Positions 1-8,059 of a stretch of DNA of 35,623 nucleotides are shown here, in pieces (positions within the stretch are counted from its first letter, which is position 1; every line of letters starts with the position of its first letter). The translations under genes were made by a program, and so were the position numbers. Source of the DNA: CAZXEU01 sp964639665 (GTDB lineage: Bacteria; Bacteroidota; Rhodothermia; Rhodothermales; Bin80); the NCBI GenBank assembly GCA_964639665.1, contig CAZXEU010000036.1, forward strand, positions 1-35,623, in the 5' to 3' direction. Under the pieces are notes generated by a model, which was given only the letters and a program-made list of their open reading frames with translations, was not told the DNA's origin and did not search any database.

Positions 1-13
1 CTTTACCATCTCG

Positions 14-54
14 CTTGTGGACTGACCGAACAGACCGGCCGGTCCACTCACAAG
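14..54. repeat. Imperfect inverted repeat at left edge
   Basis: CTTGTG at 14-19 is complementary to CACAAG at 49-54. Between them lies a perfect 12-base palindrome, GACCGGCCGGTC, at 33-44. The element sits just upstream of the lower-GC gene at 81-1016. No T-rich run follows, so an intrinsic terminator is unlikely on the plus strand. It could be a protein-binding site or the scar of a mobile element; the sequence alone does not decide. Confidence 0.35.
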
Positions 55-70
55 ACGACGTCAAGTCCCG

Positions 71-110
71 TTAATTTTAATTGTCGTCGCCGTTAATTCT
101 AAATGTCGTC
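71..110 (+). repeat. Near-perfect 18-base tandem direct repeat over the start of the first gene
   Basis: TTAATTTTAATTGTCGTC at 71-88 and TTAATTCTAAATGTCGTC at 93-110 match at 16 of 18 positions with a period of 22 bases. The period is not a multiple of three, so the two copies lie in different frames. The first copy supplies the TTG start candidate at 81 and a stop (TAA, 78-80) directly before it. The second copy carries an ATG at 103 that is out of frame with the gene. The duplication may therefore have altered the original 5' end of the gene. Confidence 0.6.
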
Positions 111-1016
111 AATCACGGCATAACGGAAAACGGCCTTCTGATTGCGGACGAGGATGAATTGCTGATCCGTGAAATGCACGAAAGGATCAAAGCCCTGCCG
201 ACGCAGAGCGGGGAATTGCTCCAAAAGTTGTTCGAGGAGATTAGGAAAGCTGAGGACAGGCGAATTGTAGCTTACAGGGCTCGCATTGGCAGCAGGGTCC
301 CGCAGGAAGTATGCTGCGAGCTTGAGCGCCACCTTCGCCCTGATGCGGTTGTTGCAAGTGAAGCGAACGTCGCGCAATTCAATACTCTGTGCAGAGAGTC
401 CGAAGTGATTCTACTTTCGAACTATTCATATAGCAATTGCGAAGAACGGCGGCGTAAGTACAATTGCCTCCCGCCTCTCCACAAGCTCGAATTCCGTAAG
501 TGCGAGGACTTGTTTATTCGCGTGCTACGCTTCGCAAAGTACGTGCGCATCTACGACAAGCAGATCGGCAAGGGCGGGAACATGGATGGCTTCTTGCGCG
601 GGATCAGCTTCATTCTGCGGCTGTGGCGTGATTACGGCTACTTTGCAAGTCGGGAAGATTGCCATGTGCAAATCTACACGTGCGAAAAAGAGAAGGTAAA
701 CCCGAATTTCGTCGATCCAGGCACAATGCGGGAAAACAAGGATGCAGTCGCGAAGATCAATGCCAAGCTCGTGTCAAAGCTGAAGAGGAGCTTCAATTGG
801 CCCATTCGCCTCGTCGTAAAGCATGATCCAGACCAGGACTTCCATGCGCGATACTTGCAGACGCAGTCAGCGATACTGTGGATGGATCGCGGCTTTGACT
901 TCTTAAATTGGGACGGCGAGACTATGACAATAAAGCAGACTGAAATAGTTCTGCGCCCGAAGGCTTCTGATCATCTCAGGGACTATCGGAACCTCCAGGA
1001 TTCCTTATGTCAGTAG
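81..1016 (+). CDS. Phospholipase-D-like protein resembling the MITD1 C-terminal domain
   Basis: A 311-residue protein with no signal peptide or membrane segment, so probably cytoplasmic. Near the C-terminus (residues about 255-280) it has a run reading HDPDQDFHARYL, then RGFDFLN. This matches the pattern of the MIT C-terminal (phospholipase-D-like) domain family, where an HxR motif is followed by an RGLD-like motif. A hydrophobic strand with KYVRIYDKQIG (about 150) fits the first strand of that fold. The N-terminal half is charged and helical and I do not recognise it. The only in-frame start before the body is TTG at 81, directly after a stop, within a direct repeat; the true start is uncertain and the gene could be 5'-truncated. 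Base composition is visibly lower in GC than its neighbours and no partner gene is nearby, suggesting transfer. Similar domains occur in prokaryotic conflict systems, but a defence role here is only inference. Confidence 0.55.
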   Translation: MSSPLILNVVNHGITENGLLIADEDELLIREMHERIKALPTQSGELLQKLFEEIRKAEDRRIVAYRARIGSRVPQEVCCELERHLRPDAVVASEANVAQFNTLCRESEVILLSNYSYSNCEERRRKYNCLPPLHKLEFRKCEDLFIRVLRFAKYVRIYDKQIGKGGNMDGFLRGISFILRLWRDYGYFASREDCHVQIYTCEKEKVNPNFVDPGTMRENKDAVAKINAKLVSKLKRSFNWPIRLVVKHDPDQDFHARYLQTQSAILWMDRGFDFLNWDGETMTIKQTEIVLRPKASDHLRDYRNLQDSLCQ

Positions 1017-1221
1017 GGTATGCATTCAGTCATTCCACCCTCTGCGACAACGGGAATTCAAGCCTCCTTAGTTGGTCGCGCCGCCCAGCAAGTGGACTGT
1101 CAGCACAGGATCAATAAGGACTGCTGCGGCGCTGAATATCGGGCACTCCGACTCCTTGTTTCTTCCATATGCGCCCAGGGGCCCGGTCGGGCGCCGCGCC
1201 GACCGGATCGACGACCGGCAA

Positions 1222-1790
1222 TTACAACGAGAATGCCTGCCTGCCGTTGAGGTTGCGACCGAGACTGGGCAGGTCTCCGATACGGAGGTGTTGGTGGCAA
1301 AACGTGTCGAAGATGTTCTCGACGCCGAGTCACAGATGCATTTCCCGTGCAATCCGGAAACTGCTACGAGCATTCAGGACATTGTAGCCATCCGTACCTT
1401 TCTCATAGACCAAGATGCGTGCGACCCGATTCTGCGGCATCGCCATTCTGCCCTCGTGTAAAGGACGCCGTGCCCGTTAGCTCAAGGCACCATGGCAACT
1501 GCGCGGTGCCGCTGAGTTCGCCTCCTGCCAGCACGACCCCGCGGGCGTTTTCATAGACCCGAAAACGCAGCGTGCCGGATCTGGCACCCAGCCCCTCGCT
1601 ACATATGCTCAATATAGTGGCGGACACAGTTGGCAAACAGGCTGGCCTTCAAGTCCAGATCACCCGTCCAGCGCTCGAGTCCCAATTCGATCCGGCTATT
1701 GCCGCGTCTATTGGCAAGTGTGCCGAAGAGCATTGCCACAAGAAGAATGGAATTCGGAATCGCAGGGCATTTCGGGCCACTTGGACCAGG
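1222..1790 (-). pseudogene. Decayed C-terminal fragment of a TonB-dependent receptor
   Basis: Reading the minus strand in more than one frame gives pieces of a receptor beta-barrel in the correct order. First comes FGTLANRRGNSRIELGLERW and LKASLFANCVRHYIE, then a stop. A second piece follows in another frame: RFRVYENARGVVLAGGELSG, LPWCLELTGTASFTRGQN. After a further frame change come DGYNVLNARSSFRIA and, past an in-frame TGA at 1330-1332, LGVENIFDTFCHQHL and LGRNLNGRQAFSL, ending at a TAA at 1222-1224. These match the usual last strands of TonB-dependent receptors (the GVENLxD and LPxxGRN segments). No plug domain or N-terminal half remains, because the next gene begins at 2005. The flanks 1017-1221 and 1791-2004 show no recognisable gene. 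Confidence 0.7.
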
Positions 1791-2004
1791 TGCGTATTGC
1801 CAGGACTACCGCCCTTCGGTTATGCTTGGGGACTCCGCCCCGGAAGCATTCCCGGTCACGTGAGGAGCACCGGGCTGACAGCGGCGGCAAGCTGAACTGG
1901 CCTTTTCAGGCAATCGCACCGTGCCAAGCCATTTTACTGTGCAGCCTGCAATTAACCGCTTTCAATCGGGTAATTCGTGCGGCCGTAAAGCGTGCTTGAG
2001 ACAG

Positions 2005-3816
2005 CTAACGCACGCGTGCCAAAGATCCGGTCACTCTCCGGGTGCCGGCATCCAGCACGAAGTAGTACACACCACTGCCAACCTGCGCCCCGCCGCTGTC
2101 GGTCCCGTCCCACTGGTAGCCGAAGGTGCCGGGGCCGCTTACGTTGCCGTCGGCCAGCGTCCGGACGAGCTGCCCCAGCGGGTTGAAGATGCGAAGGGTC
2201 ACCGGGGCGGTCGTATCCAGGGTGAACGCAATCTCGGTCCTTGCGCTGAACGGATTGGGATAGCTTGCGGCAAAGTCGCGGGCAATGTGCTCCCTCGGCT
2301 CCACTGCTGTCGCGCGCCCAACGGCGCTCACAGCTTCGCTCGGGCCGCTTTCACCCGAATTGGCCCCGACCGCCTGCACAAAGTAGTAGTACGGGTCCGA
2401 CGCGATGCCGGGGCGATCCGTCACCGCGGTTTCACCGGTCACCGCAAGCAGATTCCTGGCATCACGGGATGCGCCGCCGAGGTCGGGTACCGTTTCCGAA
2501 CGGGTGCGGTAGACTGCGTAGCGCCGGGCACCGTCGACAGGATCCCACGACAGAGTCAGCTCTGTGTCTGCTGTCCATTCGAGTCGCACATTCTCCGGCA
2601 CCGGCAGGGTTTCGTCGGTCTTCCACCCCATGGGCGGCGTGAGGGCCGGAAATCGGTACAAATCGGTCTTGAGTACGTCCACTATACCCTGACTGGGATA
2701 GTGCGTGATATTCCTGGCACGGAAGAATACATTGCCCAGGATGCCCAGATAGTCCCGGTTGAAGCGGACCTGCTCCGGAATCTCCGCTGGGGAAAACAGT
2801 CCGCCCGAAAACGTCCGGGTGTCCGCCCGGTACAGCGCCTGTCCGATGTACAGGTGACGGTCCCGGATTTGTTCTGCCCACCACGGCGCGAGCTTCGCGT
2901 AGTCCTGCGCGCCCCCAAACGGCCAGTACAACTGGGGAACCAGGTAGTCCACGGACCCGGCTTCCACCCACGCGGTCGGATCCGCGTAGAGCACGTTGTA
3001 TGCATCCAGGCCGCGGATGCCCAGCGGTACGCCGTTCTTCCAGATGCCAAACGGGCTGATGCCGAACTTCACTGCAGGCTTCTCAGCACGAATGCTGTCC
3101 GCAAGCTGCGAGATAAAGAGATTCACATTGTCGCGCCTCCATTCGAACAAGCTGGTAATGCCGCGGCTTTCCTCAGCAAAAGTGGCGGCGTCGTGGGTAG
3201 TGATCTGGTTGGGCGGATACGGATAGAAGTAATCATCGAAATGCACGCCGTCTATGTCATAGCGCCGCACAACATCCATTACCACGCTCGTAACGTAGTC
3301 GCGCACGGCCGCTCGGCCGGGATCCAGAATCCGCAGGCTTCCGAACTGCAGCGTCCACTCCGGATGGGTCTGAACCACGTGCTGCGGCGAATTCGCGTAG
3401 CCGGAGCCCCGGTAAGCCCGGTACGGATTGAACCAGGCATGCAATTCCATGCCGCGCTTGTGGGCCTCTTCCACGGCAAAGGCCAGCGGATCATACCAGG
3501 GATCGGGAGCCCTTCCCTGCTGTCCTGTCAGCCAGTAGGACCACGGCTCAATAGCGGAGTCGTACATGGCATCGCATTCGGAACGAACCTGGAAGAATAC
3601 CGCATTGATCCCGGCATCCTTTAGCCTGTCCAGCATCAGGACAAGAAGTCTCTTCTGCTGGTCCGTCGTCGCTCCCCGAATAGGCCAGTCGAGGTTAATG
3701 ACCGTAGCGATCCAGGCGCCCCTGAATTCATGCTTCGGCGGCTGCAAGGGTTGTGCAACCGCGGAACCAAGTGGCAAAAGGCCAAGGGCAAGAAGCAGTG
3801 CACAATTCCTTTTCAC
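2005..3816 (-). CDS. Secreted glycosyl-hydrolase-like protein (DUF187/GHL10) with FlgD-like C-terminal domain
   Basis: A 603-residue exported protein starting at GTG. Residues 1-21 form a signal peptide (MKRN, then a hydrophobic core, cleaved near AVAQ). The catalytic-type domain (about 28-400) opens with HEFRGAWIATVINLDWP, the hallmark of the GHL10/DUF187 family, and carries DGVHFDDYFYPYP (about 190-203), where the paired aspartates lie in the presumed active-site cleft of the TIM barrel. A fibronectin/Ig-like segment follows (about 415-500). The last 90 residues (SYPNPFS ... GQLVRTLADG ... YQWDGTDSGG ... SGVYYFVL) form a FlgD-Ig-like domain of the kind used as a sorting tail in Bacteroidota/Rhodothermota. 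The substrate is unknown; some family members act on glycans or peptidoglycan-linked sugars. It is a close paralog of the next gene (4304-6130), from which it is separated by about 490 bases. Confidence 0.88.
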   Translation of the reverse strand: MKRNCALLLALGLLPLGSAVAQPLQPPKHEFRGAWIATVINLDWPIRGATTDQQKRLLVLMLDRLKDAGINAVFFQVRSECDAMYDSAIEPWSYWLTGQQGRAPDPWYDPLAFAVEEAHKRGMELHAWFNPYRAYRGSGYANSPQHVVQTHPEWTLQFGSLRILDPGRAAVRDYVTSVVMDVVRRYDIDGVHFDDYFYPYPPNQITTHDAATFAEESRGITSLFEWRRDNVNLFISQLADSIRAEKPAVKFGISPFGIWKNGVPLGIRGLDAYNVLYADPTAWVEAGSVDYLVPQLYWPFGGAQDYAKLAPWWAEQIRDRHLYIGQALYRADTRTFSGGLFSPAEIPEQVRFNRDYLGILGNVFFRARNITHYPSQGIVDVLKTDLYRFPALTPPMGWKTDETLPVPENVRLEWTADTELTLSWDPVDGARRYAVYRTRSETVPDLGGASRDARNLLAVTGETAVTDRPGIASDPYYYFVQAVGANSGESGPSEAVSAVGRATAVEPREHIARDFAASYPNPFSARTEIAFTLDTTAPVTLRIFNPLGQLVRTLADGNVSGPGTFGYQWDGTDSGGAQVGSGVYYFVLDAGTRRVTGSLARVR

Positions 3817-4303
3817 GATGTCGGGGCAATCAAGCGCTATTCGATCGGCCGAATGCTAACTGGTCAAATGCGCGGCCCATGCGCGCCTCGGCGTGGTCTC
3901 GTTTTCAAAGCCGGGGAAGACGCTCCACGAGAATGCTGCCGGGTGGAGACACAAAAGCCGGAATGTTCCGCGAATGAAGTTAGCGGAATTTGTGCCGCAA
4001 CGCCAGAGATGACCCATTCGCGCCACCGCCGCCAGCATGGTGGCAACGCGCGGACGCCGTTAAGGGCTCTTCAGCCTTGCTGCTGCCTCCGGTCACCTGA
4101 CGGGCCCAGGCGCTCGAACACTTGTCGCCGCATTCCGGCCGGCAATCAGGCGCGCCGTGCACGGGCCTTGCCGAATTGCGTTTATGCCGGCGCGGCCCGT
4201 GCCCTGTTAGCATTCCGGCGGCGCCTTGGGCCCACCATCGGTCCCGGCAATATTCCGGCCTGGCTGGTCTAAAGGTTGCCAATATCCGCGCTCCAGCTTG
4301 CGC
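3817..4303. other. Intergenic spacer between the two GHL10 paralogs, no gene seen
   Basis: This 487-base stretch lies between two minus-strand genes. Open frames here look like chance products of high GC and none resembles a known protein. It must contain the promoter for the downstream paralog (2005-3816), but I could not identify a convincing element. I saw no tRNA or riboswitch consensus. Confidence 0.5.
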
Positions 4304-6130
4304 TCAGCGCAAGAGAGTCACAGGTTTAGCCAAGGGCCGGCTGCCGGCTGCCAGCATGACGGTGTACACGCTCCGGTCCAGACGCACGCCCTCATCGTCC
4401 GTGCCGTCCCACGTGTAGCTGTAGCTTCCAGGTCCCAACATCTTGCCGTCTGCGAGCGTGCGTTCAAGTTGACCAAGCTTGCCATAAATGCGAAGCGAGA
4501 TGATGGCAGTTTCGTCCAGGCTCAGCGTAATTCGGGCTGCGGCGTCCAAATACGGGTCTCGGCTGGTCGCCACAGCCAGCGCGGGCAGCGATTCCACATT
4601 CGCAGCCGCATCACGCCCCAAAACGCTGACTGTTCTGCTCGGGCCGCTCTCCAGCGAGTTATCACCCACGGACCGCACAAAGTAGTAATACGGATCCGAG
4701 GCCAGGCCGGGCTGGTCCGTCCATGCAGTCTCGCCGGTCACGGCCAGTAGGTTTTGCGCCTGGCGGGAGGCTGCATCTACGTCAGGCGGCCCTTCCGATA
4801 CAGTGCGGTATACCGCATACCGGCTTGCGCCGCTTCCGGGCTCCCAGGACAGTGCCAGGTCCCCGTCCGCCGTCCAGTGCGCTTTAAGATTTTCGGGGAT
4901 TCCAGGTTCGGAGGCCGCCTTCCACGCCATGGGCGGAGTAAGGGCAGGATGGCGGTAGAAATCGGTCTCGAGCCGCTGCACAATACCGTGCGATGAAAAG
5001 TGGGTAATATTGCGGGCCCTGAAAAAGACGTTCCCAAGAATGTTCTCGGTCCTTCGGTTCAGCCTGATCTGTGCCGGGATCTCCTCCGGGGTGAACGGCG
5101 TGCCGGAAAAGGACCGGCTTTCGGTGCGATGCAGGGCCTGGCCGATATACAGGTGACGGTTCTGAACATGGTATGACCACCACGGTGCGAGCTTGCCGTA
5201 ATCCTGTGCGCCGCCGAACGGCCAGTAGAGTTGCGGGATCAGGTAGTCTACACTGCCGGCGTCTATCCATGCCAGAGGGTCGGCGTATATGGATTCGTAA
5301 GCGTCCATGCCCCGGATGCCCAGCGGGACCCCGTCCCGCCAGATACCGAAAGGGCTGATGCCGAACTTGATGGAAGGCTTTGCCGCGCGAATGCTGTCGG
5401 CAAGCTGCGCGACGAGGGTATTGACGTTGTCCCTGCGCCACTCCGAAAGGTTTGAGAATCCGCGGCTTTCCTCCGCGAATGTAACCGAATCCTCCGTGCC
5501 AATCTCGTCTGGCGGATAGGGATAGAAGTAGTCATCCATGTGTACGCCGTCGATGTCGTAACGCCGCACGACATCCATGACGACGTTCGTCACGTAGTCC
5601 CGGACCGCCGCTCTTCCGGGATCCAGCATCAGCAGATTTCCGAATTCGAGTAGCCACTCGGGACGAGTCCGGGCCACGTGCCGGGACGACGGCATGTACG
5701 TCGCTGTGCCCCGGCGAGCCCGGTAGGGATTGAACCAGGCATGCAATTCCAAGCCGCGCTTGTGGGCTTCCTCAATGGCGAAGGCCAAGGGGTCGTACCA
5801 AGGGTCGGGAGGCCTTCCTTGCTCCCCGGTAAGCCAGTACGACCATGGCTCCAACTGCGAGTCGTACATCGCATCGCACTCGGAGCGCACCTGGAAGAAG
5901 ACAGCATTTATGCCCGCATCCTCGAGCGCATCCAGCATGTGCACCAAAAGCGCCTTTTGCTGATCTGGCGTATCGGTCCGGACCGGCCAGTCGAGATTGG
6001 CAACCGTCGCTATCCACGCTCCCCTGAACTCGTGCTTGGGCACCGGCGTCGGCTGGGATGCAAGAGGCCGTGCCACGAAGAGAAGCAGAAGGCCCGATAC
6101 GACGCGCACGATATTCCGCGCGCGGCGCAA
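4304..6130 (-). CDS. Second secreted GHL10/DUF187 protein with FlgD-like C-terminal domain
   Basis: Paralog of the 2005-3816 product with the same domain order: signal peptide, GHL10 barrel opening with HEFRGAWIATVANLDWP, the motif DGVHMDDYFYPYP, a fibronectin-like segment, and a FlgD-Ig-like tail (SLRIYGKLGQLERTLADG ... YTWDGTDDEG). The frame stays open upstream to 6340, but that extension is not signal-like. A TTG at 6130 gives 608 residues, close to the paralog's 603, and an N-terminus of RRARNIVRVVSGLLLLFVAR, a good signal peptide cleaved near LASQ. A GGTGG precedes that TTG by a few bases. The tail is more divergent than the paralog's: DRSVYTVMLAAG replaces SGVYYFVLDAG. The 6131-6427 spacer to the next gene holds no gene I can recognise. 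Confidence 0.85.
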   Translation of the reverse strand: MRRARNIVRVVSGLLLLFVARPLASQPTPVPKHEFRGAWIATVANLDWPVRTDTPDQQKALLVHMLDALEDAGINAVFFQVRSECDAMYDSQLEPWSYWLTGEQGRPPDPWYDPLAFAIEEAHKRGLELHAWFNPYRARRGTATYMPSSRHVARTRPEWLLEFGNLLMLDPGRAAVRDYVTNVVMDVVRRYDIDGVHMDDYFYPYPPDEIGTEDSVTFAEESRGFSNLSEWRRDNVNTLVAQLADSIRAAKPSIKFGISPFGIWRDGVPLGIRGMDAYESIYADPLAWIDAGSVDYLIPQLYWPFGGAQDYGKLAPWWSYHVQNRHLYIGQALHRTESRSFSGTPFTPEEIPAQIRLNRRTENILGNVFFRARNITHFSSHGIVQRLETDFYRHPALTPPMAWKAASEPGIPENLKAHWTADGDLALSWEPGSGASRYAVYRTVSEGPPDVDAASRQAQNLLAVTGETAWTDQPGLASDPYYYFVRSVGDNSLESGPSRTVSVLGRDAAANVESLPALAVATSRDPYLDAAARITLSLDETAIISLRIYGKLGQLERTLADGKMLGPGSYSYTWDGTDDEGVRLDRSVYTVMLAAGSRPLAKPVTLLR

Positions 6131-6427
6131 TACGCCACCGTAGGCGCCGGCCCCCGGCAGGCATGGCCTGCTTCCAGGACCGCCGTCTTCCCCATGCGAG
6201 GCAGCAGCACGAGCAGCCTTGTGGCCGACGACTGTCAAGCTCTGCGAACAGATCTCAGGACCGGCATCCTGTCGCATCGCAGAAAAGCAGCAACTGGCGT
6301 ACTTCACGGTCCGACTTTCCTTTCTGTTCAGCGCATCCACCGCGGCGCGAACGCAGCACGGCCCGCCATACCGCCCGCACCGGCGGGTCGGTCTTCGCCT
6401 TACTCCCGTGCAATCATGCGAATGCAG

Positions 6428-7975
6428 CTACTCGATCTCCGCTGCCGCAGCGCTGGCGTAGCTGATTTCGCGCAGCGTAGCTTGCGCCCGCGCCGCCGAT
6501 ACCGAATCCCCGGCAAGTGCCGCAGCCCTGGCCAAACCGTCAAGGGATCTTACCCTCTTGGGCGCACGCTCCAGTGCCCGCGAAAACGCCTCCTGCGCCT
6601 CTTCCGCGCGGCCGCTGGAAAGAAGCACTTCGCCAAGGAGCTCATCCGAAGGCTTGACCGGAGATGGAGGCCCGAACTCAAACGGCATTGCGCGCTCCTT
6701 TTCTGCTGCCTTGGTCAGCATCGCCACAGCATCTTCCTCCCTGCCTTCGTCCAGCAGCAAAAGGGCCTTTAGCTCATCCCGCAGAATGGCGACCACGGGC
6801 CGCTCCGGCTCCCTCTCGGAGAGTTCCAGAATCTGGGCAAGGCTGCTTCGGGCCAGCTCTTCCTCTCCCCGCTTGTACGCGCTGAGTCCAAGCACAAATG
6901 CGTCCGTGGCCCGCGCCTGGGCTCCCAGCCCCTCCACATTCACGTCCATGCGCGCGGCCTCACCCTTCCAGTCCTCGGTTTCCACGACATAGGCTGCACG
7001 GGTCATGGCCAGGTGACTGCGCGGACCTCTGCCCCCGTTTGTCTGCTTGACGGCTGCCTGTATCTCGTGCAGGATCTGCATTGCATTCTCCGCACGCCCT
7101 TGCTGCAGATACCCGTATGCGAGCCATTGCAGGGCGTGATAGGACCGGGCTCCCGGGCCCAGGCCCTTGCGCTCCATGCGCGCGTCGGCAGATGCAGAAG
7201 CGTCCTCATTCGATGCTACCACCCTGTCCCACATGCCCATGGCCACAAAGATGTGAGATGGCATGTGCTGGGCATGCGAGGCAGCAGGAGCAATGTCCGC
7301 GTACACGTAGGCTGCCCTGAGGCCCAGCGGAGCGTGGATGGGGTCATCATAGGAATGAATAAGGTAATGGGCCGCTCCCGGATGCCGCGGATTCCTGGCA
7401 AAAACGCCTTCCGCGACGGCCGCAGCCCGCATGTACTTGGCAAAGTCGCGACCACCATGGCTCGTACCCAGAATCGCCAGAGAATAGAAGGCAGCGGCGT
7501 CCAGGTCTTCGGGATATTCCTCATGCAGTTCCGCCATCGCTGCTGCAAAGGCATAGTCCCGCTCCTTCTTGTCTTCGGAGCCATAAAACAGCGCATCGGC
7601 AGCACGCAGATAGGCCTTCTCGCGCTCTGTGGGAGCCTTGGACAGCCGGGACTCCAGGGAAGGCGCGAGTGACTCCAGCACCCTGCGGCCCTCCTCCGTC
7701 TCCTGGGATTGCCAGATCGGGTGATTGTATCCCATCGCTTCGCCCCAATAGGCCATCGCAAATCCGGGATCTATTTCCCGGGCTCGTGCAAAGGCCTCCC
7801 GAGCATCCGGGTATTCGAAGCTGTGCAAGAGCAATAGTCCCCGCAGAAAGTCATCCTGGGCCTCGGCAGCTCCGGAATTGTCGAACGTGGTTACGCCGAG
7901 GTCCTGCGAGAGTGCAGGCAGACCCGCCAAAGCAATGGCCATTGCGATCAGGCCCGAGACACGAAGCGATGACAT
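6428..7975 (-). CDS. Exported TPR-repeat protein with conserved histidine cluster
   Basis: A 515-residue protein starting at ATG 7975. The first 23 residues (MSSLRVSGLIAMAIALAGLP, then ALSQ) are a signal peptide, so it acts in the periplasm or at the surface. TPR-like helical pairs run through most of the protein: the first has FLRGLLLLHSFEYPDAREAF and the next AREIDPGFAMAYWGEAMGYN. The C-terminal third (about 400-510) has further TPRs (AEEAQEAFSRALERAP). In the middle (about 195-250) are HYLIHSYDDPIH and HAQHMPSHIF, segments rich in histidine and aspartate that are unusual for a plain scaffold and could bind metal or form an active site. I recognise this as a recurring family of secreted TPR proteins without a known function. 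It is likely co-oriented with the GHL10 genes; no promoter was identified. Confidence 0.8.
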   Translation of the reverse strand: MSSLRVSGLIAMAIALAGLPALSQDLGVTTFDNSGAAEAQDDFLRGLLLLHSFEYPDAREAFARAREIDPGFAMAYWGEAMGYNHPIWQSQETEEGRRVLESLAPSLESRLSKAPTEREKAYLRAADALFYGSEDKKERDYAFAAAMAELHEEYPEDLDAAAFYSLAILGTSHGGRDFAKYMRAAAVAEGVFARNPRHPGAAHYLIHSYDDPIHAPLGLRAAYVYADIAPAASHAQHMPSHIFVAMGMWDRVVASNEDASASADARMERKGLGPGARSYHALQWLAYGYLQQGRAENAMQILHEIQAAVKQTNGGRGPRSHLAMTRAAYVVETEDWKGEAARMDVNVEGLGAQARATDAFVLGLSAYKRGEEELARSSLAQILELSEREPERPVVAILRDELKALLLLDEGREEDAVAMLTKAAEKERAMPFEFGPPSPVKPSDELLGEVLLSSGRAEEAQEAFSRALERAPKRVRSLDGLARAAALAGDSVSAARAQATLREISYASAAAAEIE

Positions 7976-8059
7976 GGCGACTAAGGAATTCGTGAAAAAC
8001 GCACGGTGTGGTAATATACGGTGCGGCTGTGCTCTGCGCAGGAGCCGGAAGGTATTGGT

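Noticed and set aside
1921..3624. Long open frame on the plus strand (567 codons)
   Set aside because: It is antisense to the GHL10 gene, whose translation carries clear family motifs; the plus-strand product is rich in Arg/His/Pro with no recognisable domain.
3817..4303. Possible riboswitch or leader RNA in the long spacer
   Set aside because: No cobalamin, TPP or other conserved riboswitch core could be matched by eye on either strand.
6374..6387. Short GC hairpin (CCCGC/GCGGG)
   Set aside because: Only five pairs and no T run; expected by chance at this base composition.
5678..6772. Open frame on the plus strand (364 codons)
   Set aside because: It overlaps the second GHL10 gene and the TPR gene on the opposite strand and has no family signature.
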